Notes under the pieces: model-generated
Seen by the model: only the letters and a program-made list of their open reading frames with translations
Database searches by the model: none
What the model was told of the DNA's origin: nothing
Part shown: piece after piece, positions 23,701-36,490 of the stretch
Numbering within the stretch: the stretch's first letter is position 1
Layout of the letters: the number at the start of each line of letters is the position of its first letter
Position numbers and translations under genes: made by a program
From: Prinia subflava
Lineage: Eukaryota; Chordata; Aves; Passeriformes; Cisticolidae
Direction: 5' to 3'
Assembly (NCBI RefSeq): GCF_021018805.1
Contig: NC_086251.1
Location: 39,006,767-39,070,766, forward strand
Length of the DNA: 64,000 bases

Positions 23701-26389
23701 CAGCCAAGCTTTAAAAGATCTGGTCCTCATTTTGCTGTCATATTATATAAATGTAGCCCCAAAGGGCAATCAGGACTCCAATGAGGCAGATCTAGTTTGG
23801 GCCAGATGCAGAATGTAGTCACTTAATTTAAACAAGAAAATCAGTTTATGCAGCTACTTTACATGTAGTGAGACTTTGCTTGTAGTATCCCCTCAAGTTA
23901 TTTTCTCAAAGGTTCTTTTGCACAGCAATTGTCAAAGTCCAGCTTTGACAGTAATAATGTAACATGATCTAAAGAAGATGTGCTGGATGAGGACAGAGGA
24001 AGATCTGAAATGTAGTTTGGTTCTGCCACTTTTATCCCGTATGGCTTTGCGCTTCCTCGATCTGTTTCCTCGCCTTTAAAATAGGGTGAGATTCTACTAA
24101 ATCAGCTTTCTCTGGCAACTGTTGTATGTGGTGTGATTGTTTGGTATCCACATAGTGCATTAACGACATAAAATGCCTTAAAATATTCTAAATAATCACT
24201 TGTATGAGTTTGTGGAAACAGGTATTTCATGGGAGCACTTGTGTTTCATTCTGGATTTGTGTGTGTGTCCTGCTTTTGTTCAGTGAAGCTATTCAAATGG
24301 CTGCAGTTGTCAAGGCAGAGAAATTATGATTCATGTGTTGAAACAGCTGCCGCAAGAACATTTCAAAAGAAAAGTTATTTGGGTGTTTTACTCACCTGCA
24401 GACACAGTGACATCATATTAAGTAACAGCTTCTAAAATGTGACTGCTGGAGCTCTCATTAAAAATACCAGGAGCAATTGCTCATAAAATTTTCAGCCAGA
24501 CACTAGTACTGTTAAAAAAGGAAAAACTAATTTTTACTTCTGGGCAGCAATTAACCATGTAGATAAATCCAATTTGCTTTCACACCACTTCACCCCCACT
24601 TGTCATCATGTTCCTCTCCCAGCACAACTTCATGGAAATGCTCAACTGCTGATCACACAATCTGCTGCCTAGTGAGAAATTAATCTTTATGAATACTTGC
24701 AGATGTGCTTTTTGGGGTTTTTTTTGACCTTGAGTGGGCTTGCATGATGTTTCAGAGTTATGTACTCCCCTTCAGGTTGCTGTGGGCAGGAGCAGTGTGC
24801 ACAGGAGAGCAGTTTAATCCTTGTGGGTATAGAAACAGGGCAGAATCTGACTGTTTCATGCCCTACAAAAACAGCCAGCAAATCCTCTGGCAGGTTTGTC
24901 AGAGAAGAAGCCAACTGATGCACCAGACAAATCCTGAACACACAGGCTCAGGAAACAGGGTTACAAAAAGCCAAGGGGTTGAAAGAACACACAATAACTA
25001 ATAGTGAATAAATGACTGCTGACCCTCCCCATCTCTGTCCTCCTTTTCAAGCTGATCCCAGGGTAAGGTTGTACATCAGCTGTTTTCTTTAGGAGTGTGC
25101 AGTCAGCTCCACACATACAATTTTAAACTCAGCTGAATCATCTGATAACTTCTCTGGTGACTGTCTGCTAACATCCTTCTTAAATTAAAATACATGGAAT
25201 TGATAGTGCTGTGGGCCTTGTTTGTGATAATATTTTTGCACATTTTTGCAGGTCAAATACTAGCTGCTTGAAATAACTAATGGTCAGTTCTGTTTGAGTT
25301 AGAGTAGTTTATTTTTTGGGTACTGCAGCTAAGTGAGAGCTTTCACTAAATTTTCAAAATTACGATATTCCCCAAATCAGATTTGTGAATATTTCTTTCT
25401 GCCTCCAGGCTTGGGCATTGGGTGAATATAAAAAGCATTTCCAAGATTTTCTCCCTCATATTGCAGTGCTTAAGCCTAGTGACAGGAAGGAAGAACAGTG
25501 GATGATTAATTTTAAAACAAAGTATTCCTGCCAGCCCTCTGTAACTAAATGGATGTTGTGGTGACTGTGGAATTTATGGAGAGTATTTCAAAGTGAGATA
25601 TATTTATCCCATGACAACAACCTATTGCCATGACATTTTGTTACATACCTTTAATAATGAGTAACCTTTGTATAATAGTTTACATTTTATGGAATTTCTT
25701 ACATCAGTGAAAAAAAGTTATTGCACTCATTTTGGAGCAGACATTCAAATTTTATTTTTAAATTATTTTTCCTTTTTTTTTCTTCCCTAATGTGTTTCCT
25801 TTCCCTGTTTTTTATCCAGTCAGCAAAACCATCTATTGATTAACAATACAGCTCAATTTCCAGCTCACATAATCATATGTATTATGGCCAACATCAAATA
25901 GATTTACAGAATTTCAAATAATGATTGATAATAATGGCTTTAGAGGGATGACTTCTTCTGTGAATTCAGATCTGTTGCATAGATTTGGTAGGCATTTAAG
26001 GTTAAACAGTAAACATAAGATTGCATGATCCACATTTAATCTGATAAATATTTTGTGTTTCTTTGCAGCATCAGATGGTTTATTTTATGTATTTAATCAA
26101 AGAAGTACTCTGTAAAGCTATTCTGTGCTTCGGTCCATAATAAATGTTTTCTTTAGAGTAGGGAAAAGTTCAGCTGTGCTCACATAGTTACATTATGCAT
26201 GCTTTCCTGCTGTACCACGGGGGGGAATTGCATTTGCAAACAGAAAATAAAAATGGAATGGCAGAGGGAGAAAAAAGCAAACATTCTTTTTAGTGCCTGT
26301 CTCGCAGACACGTCTCAAAACACTGAAGGGAAATGACTGAAAAAGCAGTGCTAGCAATGATTCCCCAGCAATCAGAGTGATTAGCGCCC
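23701..26389. other. Intergenic DNA, no gene seen
   Basis: Unique AT-rich sequence with no recognised exon. The portion at about 25540-26180 has the texture of a conserved non-coding element and is listed separately. Confidence 0.5.
25540..26180. promoter_or_regulatory. Candidate conserved non-coding element
   Basis: Mostly repeat-free AT-rich sequence, broken by a T-rich patch at about 25755-25790. It has dense TAAT and forkhead-like cores, including AATAATGATTGATAATAATGG, GTAAACATAAG and TTTAATCTGATAAATATTTTG. Conservation needs alignment. Confidence 0.35.
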
Positions 26390-26497
26390 AGCTAAGAGCT
26401 GCGGAGCCCGCGGTGTCCTGCCTCGGAGCGTGCCCACGGGAAGGTGAGCGGCGCTGCAGGAGCGGCAGGGCAGCGCACAAAGGCTGGGACGGACAGC

Positions 26498-26506
26498 GAC
26501 CACCCA
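26498..26506 (+). promoter_or_regulatory. Consensus GLI-type motif GACCACCCA
   Basis: An exact 9-bp match to the GLI consensus, in a CpG-rich block (about 26390-26560) roughly 10 kb upstream of NKX2-8. NKX2-8/Nkx2-9 is expressed in Shh-dependent ventral neural tube, so the site is plausible. About one half-chance occurrence is expected in 64 kb. Confidence 0.4.
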
Positions 26507-26525
26507 AAGTGGCGCGGCCAGAGCC

Positions 26526-26780
26526 GGCGGCACCGCGACCTGCACCAGCTGACCTCAGCCTGCCACCAGCACAGTAAAGAGCCACGAACTCAGAAAGGTA
26601 ACCTGGGCTCTGCTCTTTAATGGCTTTGTAAGTCAGGATAAGCACCTTATAATGAATGCAAAAACTCTCTCGGTAACCAAGTGCGACTGAGATGGGATTG
26701 GGAGGCTGCGGCATTCCTAGGAGCAAACCTCCAGCAGCATGCAGAGCCCAGCTGCTCTTTTTGTACTGTACTGCCTGAAG
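26526..26780 (-). mobile_element. Relic of an L2-type (CR1-clade) LINE reverse transcriptase
   Basis: The minus-strand translation carries the hallmark end of non-LTR reverse transcriptase: LHAAGGLLLG, then HYKVLILTYKAIKEQSPGYL, then ALYCAGGRLRSAGAG. These match the L2 pattern LNAAARLLxG / L-HWLPV / FKxLxLTYKAL-APxYL / LRSSGAG. The WLP part of the HWLPV motif appears in another frame (TWLPREF), so a frameshift lies between. It is distinct from the CR1 3' fragments elsewhere and looks old. No functional protein is expected. Confidence 0.7.
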
Positions 26781-26824
26781 TGCCGCGCAGCAAACAAGCC
26801 AGGCTGCAAGGCAGCATTGCAGCA

Positions 26825-29800
26825 CTCAGTTTAAAAATGTACATCTGCACCTTCTCATTGCTTAGGTCACCAAAATCAGCAGCATCAGAATATGCCATCA
26901 GGACTTTTGGAACGGAGAGGGAAAACCATGCTGTTCTTACAGTGACAGCGAGACAGAGAGGAGGTGTATTTTAACATCCACAAAATCAGTACTTAAACTT
27001 TCCTAGACATAGAACAGTATTTTGTGCCACTGAGTGCTCTCAGGTTGCCTTTTTTGCACCTTAAATACGGCAATTTGGCTTGGGATGCACATAAAATATA
27101 CTGCTTCACTTAAATGAAGTTACAGTTTATTGTGGTTTTTGGTCCTCAGAGGGTTTTAATTTGTTTGGATGTGACAGCTGTGTTGCAGCTGCAGGCAAAA
27201 TATTCTGTCTTTCTTTAGTGTCAACAGCAACATTTTTAGAAATTTCCTGTACTGCCTCATTTGGTTCTTTTATTTTTTCCAGCTTTTATTTTATGTAATT
27301 AATCTTTGTACGCAGAGTGTTTAAGTTTGTGTTCTTCCTGCTCATTTTTGATCCTCATATGCTCTGTTTGGTGTTTCGCTTGTGCAATAACCACTACAGC
27401 AACATTTTCCCTTTTCCTCTTCCAGATCAAAAAACTCAGGCTACAGAAATGGCCTAGCGTGTGAAATGCACGTTACATTTTGTGTACCACACCCAGTGAA
27501 GGGAGGCTTGGCTCAGAACATCTTCGGATTATTAGTCCACATCTCTAATCTTATCATTTGAGTTACACTAACTGTAAAACACAATAAAGAATCAGAGCCT
27601 GGATTTTCAGTCCATTTTGAAGATGTAACACTCACTGACATGAGTCTTAGTCTGAGATATTCTTAGTTATTCAAGGCAGCTATGCCAACTCACACACATT
27701 CAAAAATCAATATTGACTGATAAGCTCTCAATACTCTTTTAAATAAACACTCAGCAAAACAATAAAAGAGAAACAAAATACAGGTAGACTTATGAAAACC
27801 AGTGAGTACCAAGATTTTTGTTTTACATAAAGCCACATTTTCAGTGTATATCTCTATTGTATCACTGACTTGGTGGAGCTACCGAGGTATACACCAGTTA
27901 AGTTGCTGGCTCTAGCTATTTAATTCCTTTCTTTATTGCCTTACCATTCCAGGCTTTCAGAACAGATAGCAGAAATGAAGGCTTACAACCCTTGAAAATG
28001 AACTGAAAATTTGCAGTGCTGGTTAAGTGTTTAACTGCTTGTCAAGGTTAACAACGTGTTTAGTGTGCACACATGAGGGAAATCTTAAACAAGTGGATTT
28101 ACAGAACTGAGTCTTTGCTAGGCTGAGAGTATAGAGGCCTATAGCTACAACTTGGAAGAAAATTGCTTGAAAATATTGCTATAAAAATAAACCCTAAATC
28201 TCCACAACCAGCTTCAGATAATGTCATGGGAACAGGCTGCATGCCAAGAAGCAGCAGGGAAGGTAAGAGCTGATGCTTACTCCTTTGCATCCAGCAGCAC
28301 TACAGCATGCACTGTCCACTCCCAGCTTGGTTGGATGCCCAAGTCAGGCTTGTCTGGCCAGAAAATTGCATCATACAAATAGGAATAACAGAGAAGAGAA
28401 TCAGGCAGTACAGCTTCCAGACTCTACAGCATCTTAAAGAAAGAATGGCACTAAACAGAGATTTTATTCAGAGTGCAGAAAACTCCCTTGCTTCCCTTTT
28501 ATTTTTCTATCTTTATTTATTTTTAATTTTTTTTTCCTTTTTTTCCTTTTTTTTTTTCTTCTTCCATATATAACTATATAACTTTTGTCATATATAACTA
28601 TACATGGAATGACAGCTGGCACACTATCTGTATTCTGCCAAAAACTTTTACTGAAAATCTACCTCCTTTGTCCATTTCTACAGAGCTGTTTAAAGACACA
28701 CTTGCTATTAAACAGCTATGAATATGCTTGAGATGGAAAAGGCAAAGTTTGTGACCCCATACTAAAGGCTGCAGTCTGGCCACGACTGGTAGGAATTTAC
28801 TTCCAGGGAATATTGGCATTAGCCTGTGTCCCCTCAAGCAGTGGAAAGGACAGTGCCACAACTTCTGCTTTTTTCCTAACAAATTTTTTGCCTTCAAAAT
28901 CACTTGCCATTCCTTTTCTGCTGGAAAGCTGTAAACAACAAATAAGCAGCATTGTTTCTCTGTCTCTGCGTTTGAACTTGTCTTCCTTGCAGCTTTTTTT
29001 CCTGGGACATAGTCTGAGATATACATTTTGATAGCCCATCAAAAAAGAATCACTATATTGACATTCAGCATCAATATTTTAGAGGAGTTATACAGTTCAA
29101 AATGTTATATTTACATCGGAAACAATGTATTACACTGTGTAATGTAATCTTTCTTAAGATCACTACACAGGTAAATATTTTTAAGTATTTTCAACATAGG
29201 TTGTCTTTTTCATGTTATATCTGAAAAAAAATATAACATGAAAAAAACGTTCTGCAATGTTGGCCCTAAATTGAACTAATAATAATCATATTGTAATAGA
29301 CAACCTCGTTCTAAGATCATTTTGAAAAATGATATCTTGCATATACAAAAGCTAGAAATTAACCTTCTTTGAAAGCTGTTTCTTTTTCAATCATTTTATG
29401 AACGAAAGCCAGGACATGGGGCTTTGAAGGAAAAAATTGAATTATGGTAAATCTGTGAGACTCTTTGGCCCTAGAAAGGCCTTATCCTGTTTTTCTGACA
29501 GTACAAAATGCCTTTCCAGGGCATCTGCACTGTATCTGTGTCTACTTTAACATACTTTGATGTTTATTGGCAGAGTGAGGCCCTTAGTTTAAATAACAAG
29601 CTGCACTTCCATCTTTTACAACAATAATGTATCACATTGCAGTCTTGAAGAATTAACATTGCTTAGGAGACTCAAATTAAAAGGTAGGGGAAATGAAAAA
29701 TATTGATTAAGCCCTAAATGCTATGAGGGACCGTGATTTTTAATAGCTATATATGGCTTTAGGGAGGAAAAGTTTGGCAGAGGTTTCCCTGCAACATAGC

Positions 29801-32639
29801 TATTTGGCCCTATTTAGAAGGATAGAAAGACAAAATGAGCTGGTGTTTTCAAGGCCTTTAAAACCATGTGTTGAGAAAAATGTCAACTGTTGCAACGTCT
29901 GCAGGTTTAAATATACAGCAGCAGCATGAAATCCTTCGGGGAGTCAAGCTTGCTGGCCCTCTTCTGATACTCAGTCCCATTGCAGGTGGGATGAAGCAGA
30001 TCAGTGTGTTCTGACACTGATTCCAAAGTAAACAGCACTCTTTAATTCTGCAGTAAAACGAGTGGATGCAAACTGTTCTTTGCCCAGTGAGTGGAGTATT
30101 AATGGCCCAGTGCATGCTGGAGCCAGTAGCCTGTGTGCCACTGACTAATATACTAAAAGTCAGTAAAGGGCTTGGAGAACTGAAGCTTGTCAGAATTTTA
30201 TGAAGCGTCAGGATTTTATGTTCTGTGTGTAGGTGTTATGCTGCTTTCTCTAGGGTTGGCCAACAGGCATAAACACCAAAAAATCACATGGCTGTTAGAG
30301 GCTTGTAAGTAGGACAAGGAAGCTGCTGGGACCTGAACATGAGAAGGAAACAGTGTTTTTTCCCCATTACTGCATTCCCTTCTTTGTTACAACCTGGAAG
30401 ATTTCATGGCAGCATAAATACAGCACAGAAAGGGAATCTTAGCAATGCTTATTTTTAAAGTGTCTTTCCTTCCCACACAGTCCTTTAAAACTGGTAAATA
30501 AAAAGCTCTTTTCAACCCTCCATTCCATTTATTTCTCTGGCTGCACCATGTGATCTTCCTCCTCGCATCCTGCTGCAGCCCACTGCTAGTTCCTTGTTGT
30601 CTGAAGCCTCACTGAGATGAAGAGTTTACCTAAGTTGCTCAGTGGAAAAATATCTGAATATTTCACTTCATCAGTTTGAAGTACTCTGCCTTTCTGTGGT
30701 CAAAGCACTTCAATACAGCTGTAATATTTTGACTTGAGCAAAATAACAAAATAGCTTAAACTGTAAGCACTGAAGTCAATGCAATTTGGAAGTTTTCCAA
30801 AAATTTGAAACAGAATTTTTTTTCTGTCCTAATAACAATAGTTATTGTCCAAGCACTGATTAATCATACTAAAAATATCATTATTTCCCCCAGAATTTAG
30901 TCTTTTGATTATCACTGACCACAACAGATACATAGATTGATAGGGTTCTGTGGAAGAGCTGTTTCCTATAGTCAATTTACTTTGATTTTAAACATCATGG
31001 AAATTTTCATTTTCCTTTGCCTGACCTCACTACTCCTGGGTTTAAATCCTGAGTGTCTTATTGCTTCTCTCCCCTCCCAGCTGGCCACAGGATCCCAACC
31101 TGTTCCCTAACAGGGGGACAGGTCCCCTAAACAGGGAAAGGTTTTTCCCCTGTGTTTCAGCCTTTCCCCCATCACAGTGCCCTTCACTGCTCCCCATGCC
31201 ATGAGGCCAAGGTGGGGTCACCTCTCCTGCCCCAGGTGGGGCCATGCAGAGGCAGGGGGGCAGCTGGGCGAGCTGTGACATCCATGCCTGGCACCCAAAA
31301 GGTTTTGGCAATTACAGGACAAATACAGAGCTCAAGAGCATGCACAGGGCTCAGACCCAGCCACATTCAGCGATGTCACTTCCATCCCAGGGGGGTCTAG
31401 ACGTTGGAATAGACTCGTGAAATTAGCTGTTGGCAAGGAACAGTTATCCCAGAATTCCATAAACTGCTTCAGAACCAAAGCAGATATTTAATTTGGTTTT
31501 TGTCCTCAAATAAGCAAAGCCACATAGATGAATCATACAGGCCACCAGCTTTGTCTTACTGTTCAGAAAAGGCTAAACATGCCCAATATTTTCTAGATTT
31601 TTCTCTCTGGAAAAAAATTAAATTACTCCACCAAGTAACTGAAGAGAACCTATTATCCGAAGCTGAGAGGTTGACTGCAGCTCATTCAGAAGGTGAAAAG
31701 CCCTTTTGCACAGGAGTGAAAAAAGCATACAGTTTTCCTTAGCTGTTCTACCCTCTTCTAATTTCATTATGACTCAATCCAACAAGCTATATAAAGTAAA
31801 ATACTTTAAAACCTTAACTACAATTATAGGTTCCATGGAATCAGCAATAATTATAGTAAATTGGACCACCTTTATTTGATTTCTGTTTACCTCAAGTCAC
31901 TTTTCACATCCAAACAAGTGTGTATGGTCAAAAAGAAGCAATTCTGAAGTAAACCAGGGAATACATCGAAATGATTGTGATTGTTTTCTCCCCAGGTAGA
32001 ATTTTAGCATGCCTAGGAATTTTTGCTGTTGTTGGCTACAGCCTTCTTGGCCTTTCAAGATCACAAAAGCAAATATAAGAGGGATATTGTGAGTTTTTGA
32101 AACTCAACAGCCCTCTCATTCACTGTAATTGAGATTTTCAGCCTAGCAGATCGGGATCCCCAGCAGAAGGGAGTGACAAAGGTCTGCTCTGTTCTCTGAA
32201 AGGTAATAAATCACCTTTGAAAGAGGAATCAGCTGAAGAGTCAGGTGCAGAGATTAAAGAGGGAAATCTTTGTGTCGTGGATAAAAATCATTGCTTTGAA
32301 ATGTTATGATGTCCAAAAGCAGCCAAAGTACTTCAGAGGTCAGAGAACTACTAAATATGAAACTCTCACTAGAAAAATAATTGAGTTCCTTGGTTCTGCT
32401 CATGTCTTCATGAAATCAATGTAAAGCTGTAAAACTCTCTCACTGATGTCAAAAGATCCAGCAGAAAAAAAAACTGAGGGGGAGGAGGATCAGTAAAAGC
32501 GCAAAGTTACCCTGAAAAAGGAATTTTGAAATGTTAATTCTGACTCACATATGTGTTATGTCAGCTTCACATTCTCATGAGGGGAGAAATCCCTGATTCC
32601 CACCAAGTGGACCTTGCTCTGACCATGGAAAGAACATAG
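26825..32639. other. Gene desert, no gene seen
   Basis: Unique AT-rich sequence. T-rich patches lie at about 28495-28560. A perfect inverted repeat lies at 29206-29245. A modestly GC-richer patch at about 31040-31400 shows no domain. No CR1 was recognised here. Confidence 0.5.
29206..29245. repeat. Perfect inverted repeat, 15-bp arms, 10-nt loop
   Basis: Left arm TTTTTCATGTTATAT (29206-29220) and right arm ATATAACATGAAAAA (29231-29245) are exact reverse complements. The arms do not extend in either direction. It may be a hairpin or a small palindromic relic. Confidence 0.95.
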
Positions 32640-32654
32640 TTTAATGTTATTTAA

Positions 32655-32770
32655 GAATAGCAAGTTTGAAGGAGAATTTAACATCATCTGGTCCAACATT
32701 TTTGTCAAAAACACAGTCTAGACAAGATGGCCCAGCACCTTCTCCACAACGAATATTAAAATTGCCCAAC
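32655..32770 (-). mobile_element. Probable short CR1 fragment
   Basis: CATCTGGTCCAAC followed by a degraded segment ending GATGGCCCAGCACC resembles the reverse complement of a CR1 3' UTR. It is too short for certainty. Confidence 0.4.
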
Positions 32771-32791
32771 ATACAATGAACACTGAAAATG

Positions 32792-32836
<45 letters not shown>
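32792..32836. repeat. Poly-A tract (45 A)
   Basis: An uninterrupted homopolymer on the plus strand. No retrotransposed gene or SINE was recognised next to it. Confidence 0.95.
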
Positions 32837-32838
<2 letters not shown>

Positions 32839-33939
32839 AGGACTTTTTCTCACACAGGTATTGACCTTTTGAAATTCAAAAGTTAAATTGATAGTGTTTT
32901 GCTGCAATTCTGTTCTACAAAATAGTATAACAGAACTTAATAATATTACATATATTTTGTAGTATTGTATTTGTAAGTTCAAGTGGTTTAGAGATTGAGT
33001 CTAAATTTTCTATTTTGCAGGATAAGATTTTCGTTAATGTCGAAGTATGTCGTTATTTAAAAATGGTTGTGCTTTCACATGCAATCTTGCCATGGTACCA
33101 AGAGATTTTACATTCTGTAATATTTATTTTTTTTAAAATTTTCTCATGCAGGAGTTTCTAATTTCTAACTAAATTATACCTAATCTACTTTCAGTGTTGA
33201 AGAGGCAAAGAATGATCCAATTTTATTTATTTTAGGTGTTGTTTTCTCAATATTTCTGTTTTTTTCCAGGACAGGAAAAAAGTGACATTTTTTTCAGTAT
33301 CTTGACTTCTGAAAATCTCTAGTTTTGGATATCATCTAGTATCACCAATTACCTGTGGTTCAGCTTGGATCTCAAGAAAATACAAGCTGGAAATATTTGC
33401 CTGTCACTGTAGGACACGAAATGAACCACACAGACTCCGTGAATTCTCAGAAGGCTAGAAAGAACTTTTGTTCTAAATGCAATTTCTTTACATACTGTTT
33501 GCAGAGACCAATATGATTGGATGGGCAAAGTTAACACTTCTTCAACCACATTGGTCAAGCCAGAGGGCCATCAAGAAGTCTCTTCTCTAAAAAGAATAAA
33601 TAACATACAGTTAGCAAAATTTTTTTTGTGTACAGCAAATCGCCTGGGAAAGGAATTTCACAAACCAAAATACCTCAGACATGAAATCAGGGCTACATTT
33701 CCCTGAGCTGAAATAGGTCCCCAAAAGATCTGCTAGTTCTGCTGCCTGCAAAGGAAAGACCTCTTCTCCTTCTTCTAGGGAAATCCAAGTTCAAAATGTG
33801 GATGCCTGTGCTCTGCGTTGGGGATGCCTGGCTCCTGCACTTCCAGGGCGGAGCAGCTCCGAGGGAGCAGCTGGTGCACCCCTGGCCAGCTGTGCACAGT
33901 GCACTCAGCACACTGCAGGCACATCCACCGCCTTGGGAA
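32837..33939. other. Intergenic DNA, no gene seen
   Basis: Unique AT-rich sequence, then a GC-richer patch at about 33790-33930 without recognised motifs. Confidence 0.45.
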
Positions 33940-34400
33940 GGCTGACCTGGAACAGAGACTGGACAGAGCTAGAGAATAAAATTGGTATTTATTAAGAGGC
34001 CTTTAAGGGTACACCTTGGGCAGCACAAGAGCCTGACCAGGGCTACACTGAAGGTCACAAAATGGCTGACTGGTCATGAGATCTTACATTTTTATAAGGT
34101 TTTGTCCATTTATATATTGGGGTTTAATTGTCCAATTACAGTTTCAGGTTGTGAGGTCTCATCCTTCTTGTTCCTCCCTTCAGTCCACCATTGTTTATGC
34201 TTTTGGGCCTGAAAGTTGTCCTTGGTCCTCAGCAGGAAAGGATTTGTGTTGTCTGCCTGCTCTGTGAGGAGAGCTTACCAGCACTTAATATAAGGCTCAG
34301 AACTAAACCCTAGGCAGCACAGAATCTGAAATCTGAAAACATGAAAGCTAAAACTTAAGGCTTCACATCCAGCTTAGTACACAAGTGCATAAGACAAGGG
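33940..34400 (-). mobile_element. LTR of an avian endogenous retrovirus
   Basis: Landmarks on plus are GGTATTTATTAAGAGGCCTT (AATAAA on minus), CACCTTGGGCAGCACAAGAG, TATATTGGGGTTTAATTGTC and AACCCTAGGCAGCACAG. I recognise these from an LTR common in songbird genomes. Termini and target duplication were not resolved, and no internal retroviral sequence is adjacent. Confidence 0.6.
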
Positions 34401-35454
34401 CACAGCAGAGATGCTCACCATCTCCTGACACCTTATGCATGGGCTGTGCTGTTAATGTACACACGAGAGTGGTCTGGGGCTTCCAAACATCTGGAAACTA
34501 CAAGTAAGTGGTGACATTCTTTTACCATCTGGAGATCATTTATATACAATATCCATGATAGCTGTCATTCTGTTATCTTTGAATGACTGGCAGGAATGAA
34601 GAGGGCAAGAGGAATTATTTATATTCATTATTGTGTTTATATTCTTCATATTTACAGTATTTTGCTTTACTGATGCTCAGGACTTCTGCGGAACCACGGG
34701 ACAGACATTTCCAAAGGAGCAGCGTGTCCTCTGCCTACAATAAACCAAATTTCTGTCTCAAAACTTCACTCCTAGAGTGCCCATGAGGCAAGCAGGCACA
34801 CTTAGGTCTTAATTAGGTCTCAATATAATTAGGTCTTTTTTTTTTTTTTTTTTGGCCTTGCCCTCCAGGGTGTGACAGGAGAGCACTAGATATCTTCAGG
34901 CCTTCGTAGTGTTGCAGTGGAGGAGGGCTCTGAAGACAGCACAGGAGCAATTATAAGTGAGAAGGTCTGCCCAGTTCCATGGCGTGTGGCTGTGCTTTGA
35001 GCAGAACGCCAGGTGATGCCACGGGGTTCCCACCTGGTGTCAGAGCAAGGATAGCTGAAGGCTTCCCACAGGCCAGCGCCTCCAGCTCCAGCAACAGGGG
35101 TGCTTCCGCGGGATTCAGTGAATTTTGGGGATTTCTGGCGCTGCGCAGTGCGCGGGTATCTACCCCCCTCTAGAGGCGCGGCGCGGGGATCGCTCCGGGC
35201 TCGGCTCTGCGCCGCCCGGGCCGTGCCCGCCGCGCACCGCGGGAGCTGCTCACGGCTCGGGTCCTGCTGCTCCAGCCCACCGCTCCCGCCCCTCCCGCCT
35301 ACAGAAACCCTGCCTGCCTGCCCAAAGCGGGGCCAAAACCACCGCCGGCTCAGTGGGACTGCAAATTACGGACCTCTGCTCGGATATACAAAACCATGAT
35401 GAATAGCAGAGAAATCAGGTTTGCGACTCAGTGTTTAATGCATGGAAAAAAATT

Positions 35455-35460
<6 letters not shown>
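34401..35460. other. Intergenic DNA with one small CpG-rich patch
   Basis: A T-run lies at about 34837-34853. A CpG-rich patch at about 35090-35350 (GGCGCGGCGCGGGGATCG-like) gives short overlapping open frames and no domain. Confidence 0.5.
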
Positions 35461-35491
<31 letters not shown>

Positions 35492-35493
35492 TA
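35455..35493. repeat. A-run followed by (AT)n
   Basis: Poly-A leads into about 12 AT units (35469-35493). Confidence 0.95.
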
Positions 35494-35675
35494 AATCCAG
35501 CACATATCGTGGTGGGTTTCAGTATTTCTTAATATTTTGCCTTCTTTGATTCAGTCTAAATCACACAGTCATTGCATGTATCTCAAAGGAATAACTGTAT
35601 TTGGGGTTTTTACATGTTAATGACAAGACTGAAAAGTTTTGTTAAGCTCTTAAGAAAGGAGCACATATATATTAG

Positions 35676-35741
35676 ATAGTTATAGTTATAGTTATAGTTA
35701 TAGTTATAGTTATAGTTATAGTTATAGTTATAGTTATAGTT
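35676..35741. repeat. (ATAGTT)11 hexanucleotide array
   Basis: A perfect array of 11 six-base units (66 bp), followed by the palindrome TATGCATGCATA and AT-rich sequence. A minus-strand open frame through it encodes Asn-Tyr repeats and is not a gene. Confidence 0.97.
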
Positions 35742-36257
35742 TTGTATGCATGCATATTTGTATATTTGTATATTTATATATAAATATATATTTATGTGGA
35801 GCTCCTGTATCTGACCATCTCTGAGCTCTACCCCTCCAAACAGAAGCAGCATCTTACAGAACCCTGGACTGGCACAGAACCCTGCAGGTATCACAATTGT
35901 TATGCACAGACACATCGGATTTACCGGTATACATGTGGAGATAAGTTGCATGGCTTTTACAAACCCATCTGGCTCACCTGATGCTGGTGGCCTGGAAAAC
36001 ATTACCAGGCCCAAGAAACTGTAAATGTACCATCCCTTAAACATGTGTAATTACACAATGCAAAAATCACACTATTTTATCAGAACTCATATGGCAAAAA
36101 GACACTATGGTCTTGCATTTAAGGTTTTGGGGTTTTATTTTGTCAGAAGGTTCTGGTGATGCAGTCCTTAAGCCCTCAGAAGTCAAGGTGAGCTTTGCTT
36201 TATGTCCAGAGCAGGATAAAAAAATATGTGTCCCATTTTTAGTCCTTTTGTTTTGCA

Positions 36258-36490
36258 AGGCCATAGAATTAGAGAGCAGCTGATGTTGGAAGGCACATCT
36301 GGGGATCATCTAGTCCGAACCTAGGCCAATCCCACCCCTCAAAGCAGGGTCAGCTACTCAGGGCAGTGTCTATCTGGGTTTGGATATCTCCATTATAAGG
36401 AAACCACACCTTCTACAAGCAACTTGTTCCCATTTTTTACTACACTCTAAGTAATTTCTTTATCCTTATGTTTAAATGGAAATTCCTCTT
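36258..36490 (-). mobile_element. CR1 LINE 3' fragment
   Basis: The plus strand reads CCATAGAATTAGAGAGCAGC, then ATCATCTAGTCCGAACCTAG, then a CAACTTGTTCCCATTTTTTAC segment: a diverged reverse complement of CR1. Confidence 0.8.

Noticed and set aside
29206..29245. microRNA precursor
   Set aside because: The stem is only 15 bp, far shorter than a pre-miRNA.
35610..36044. 144-codon minus-strand frame with Asn-Tyr repeats
   Set aside because: It is a translation of the (ATAGTT)n array.
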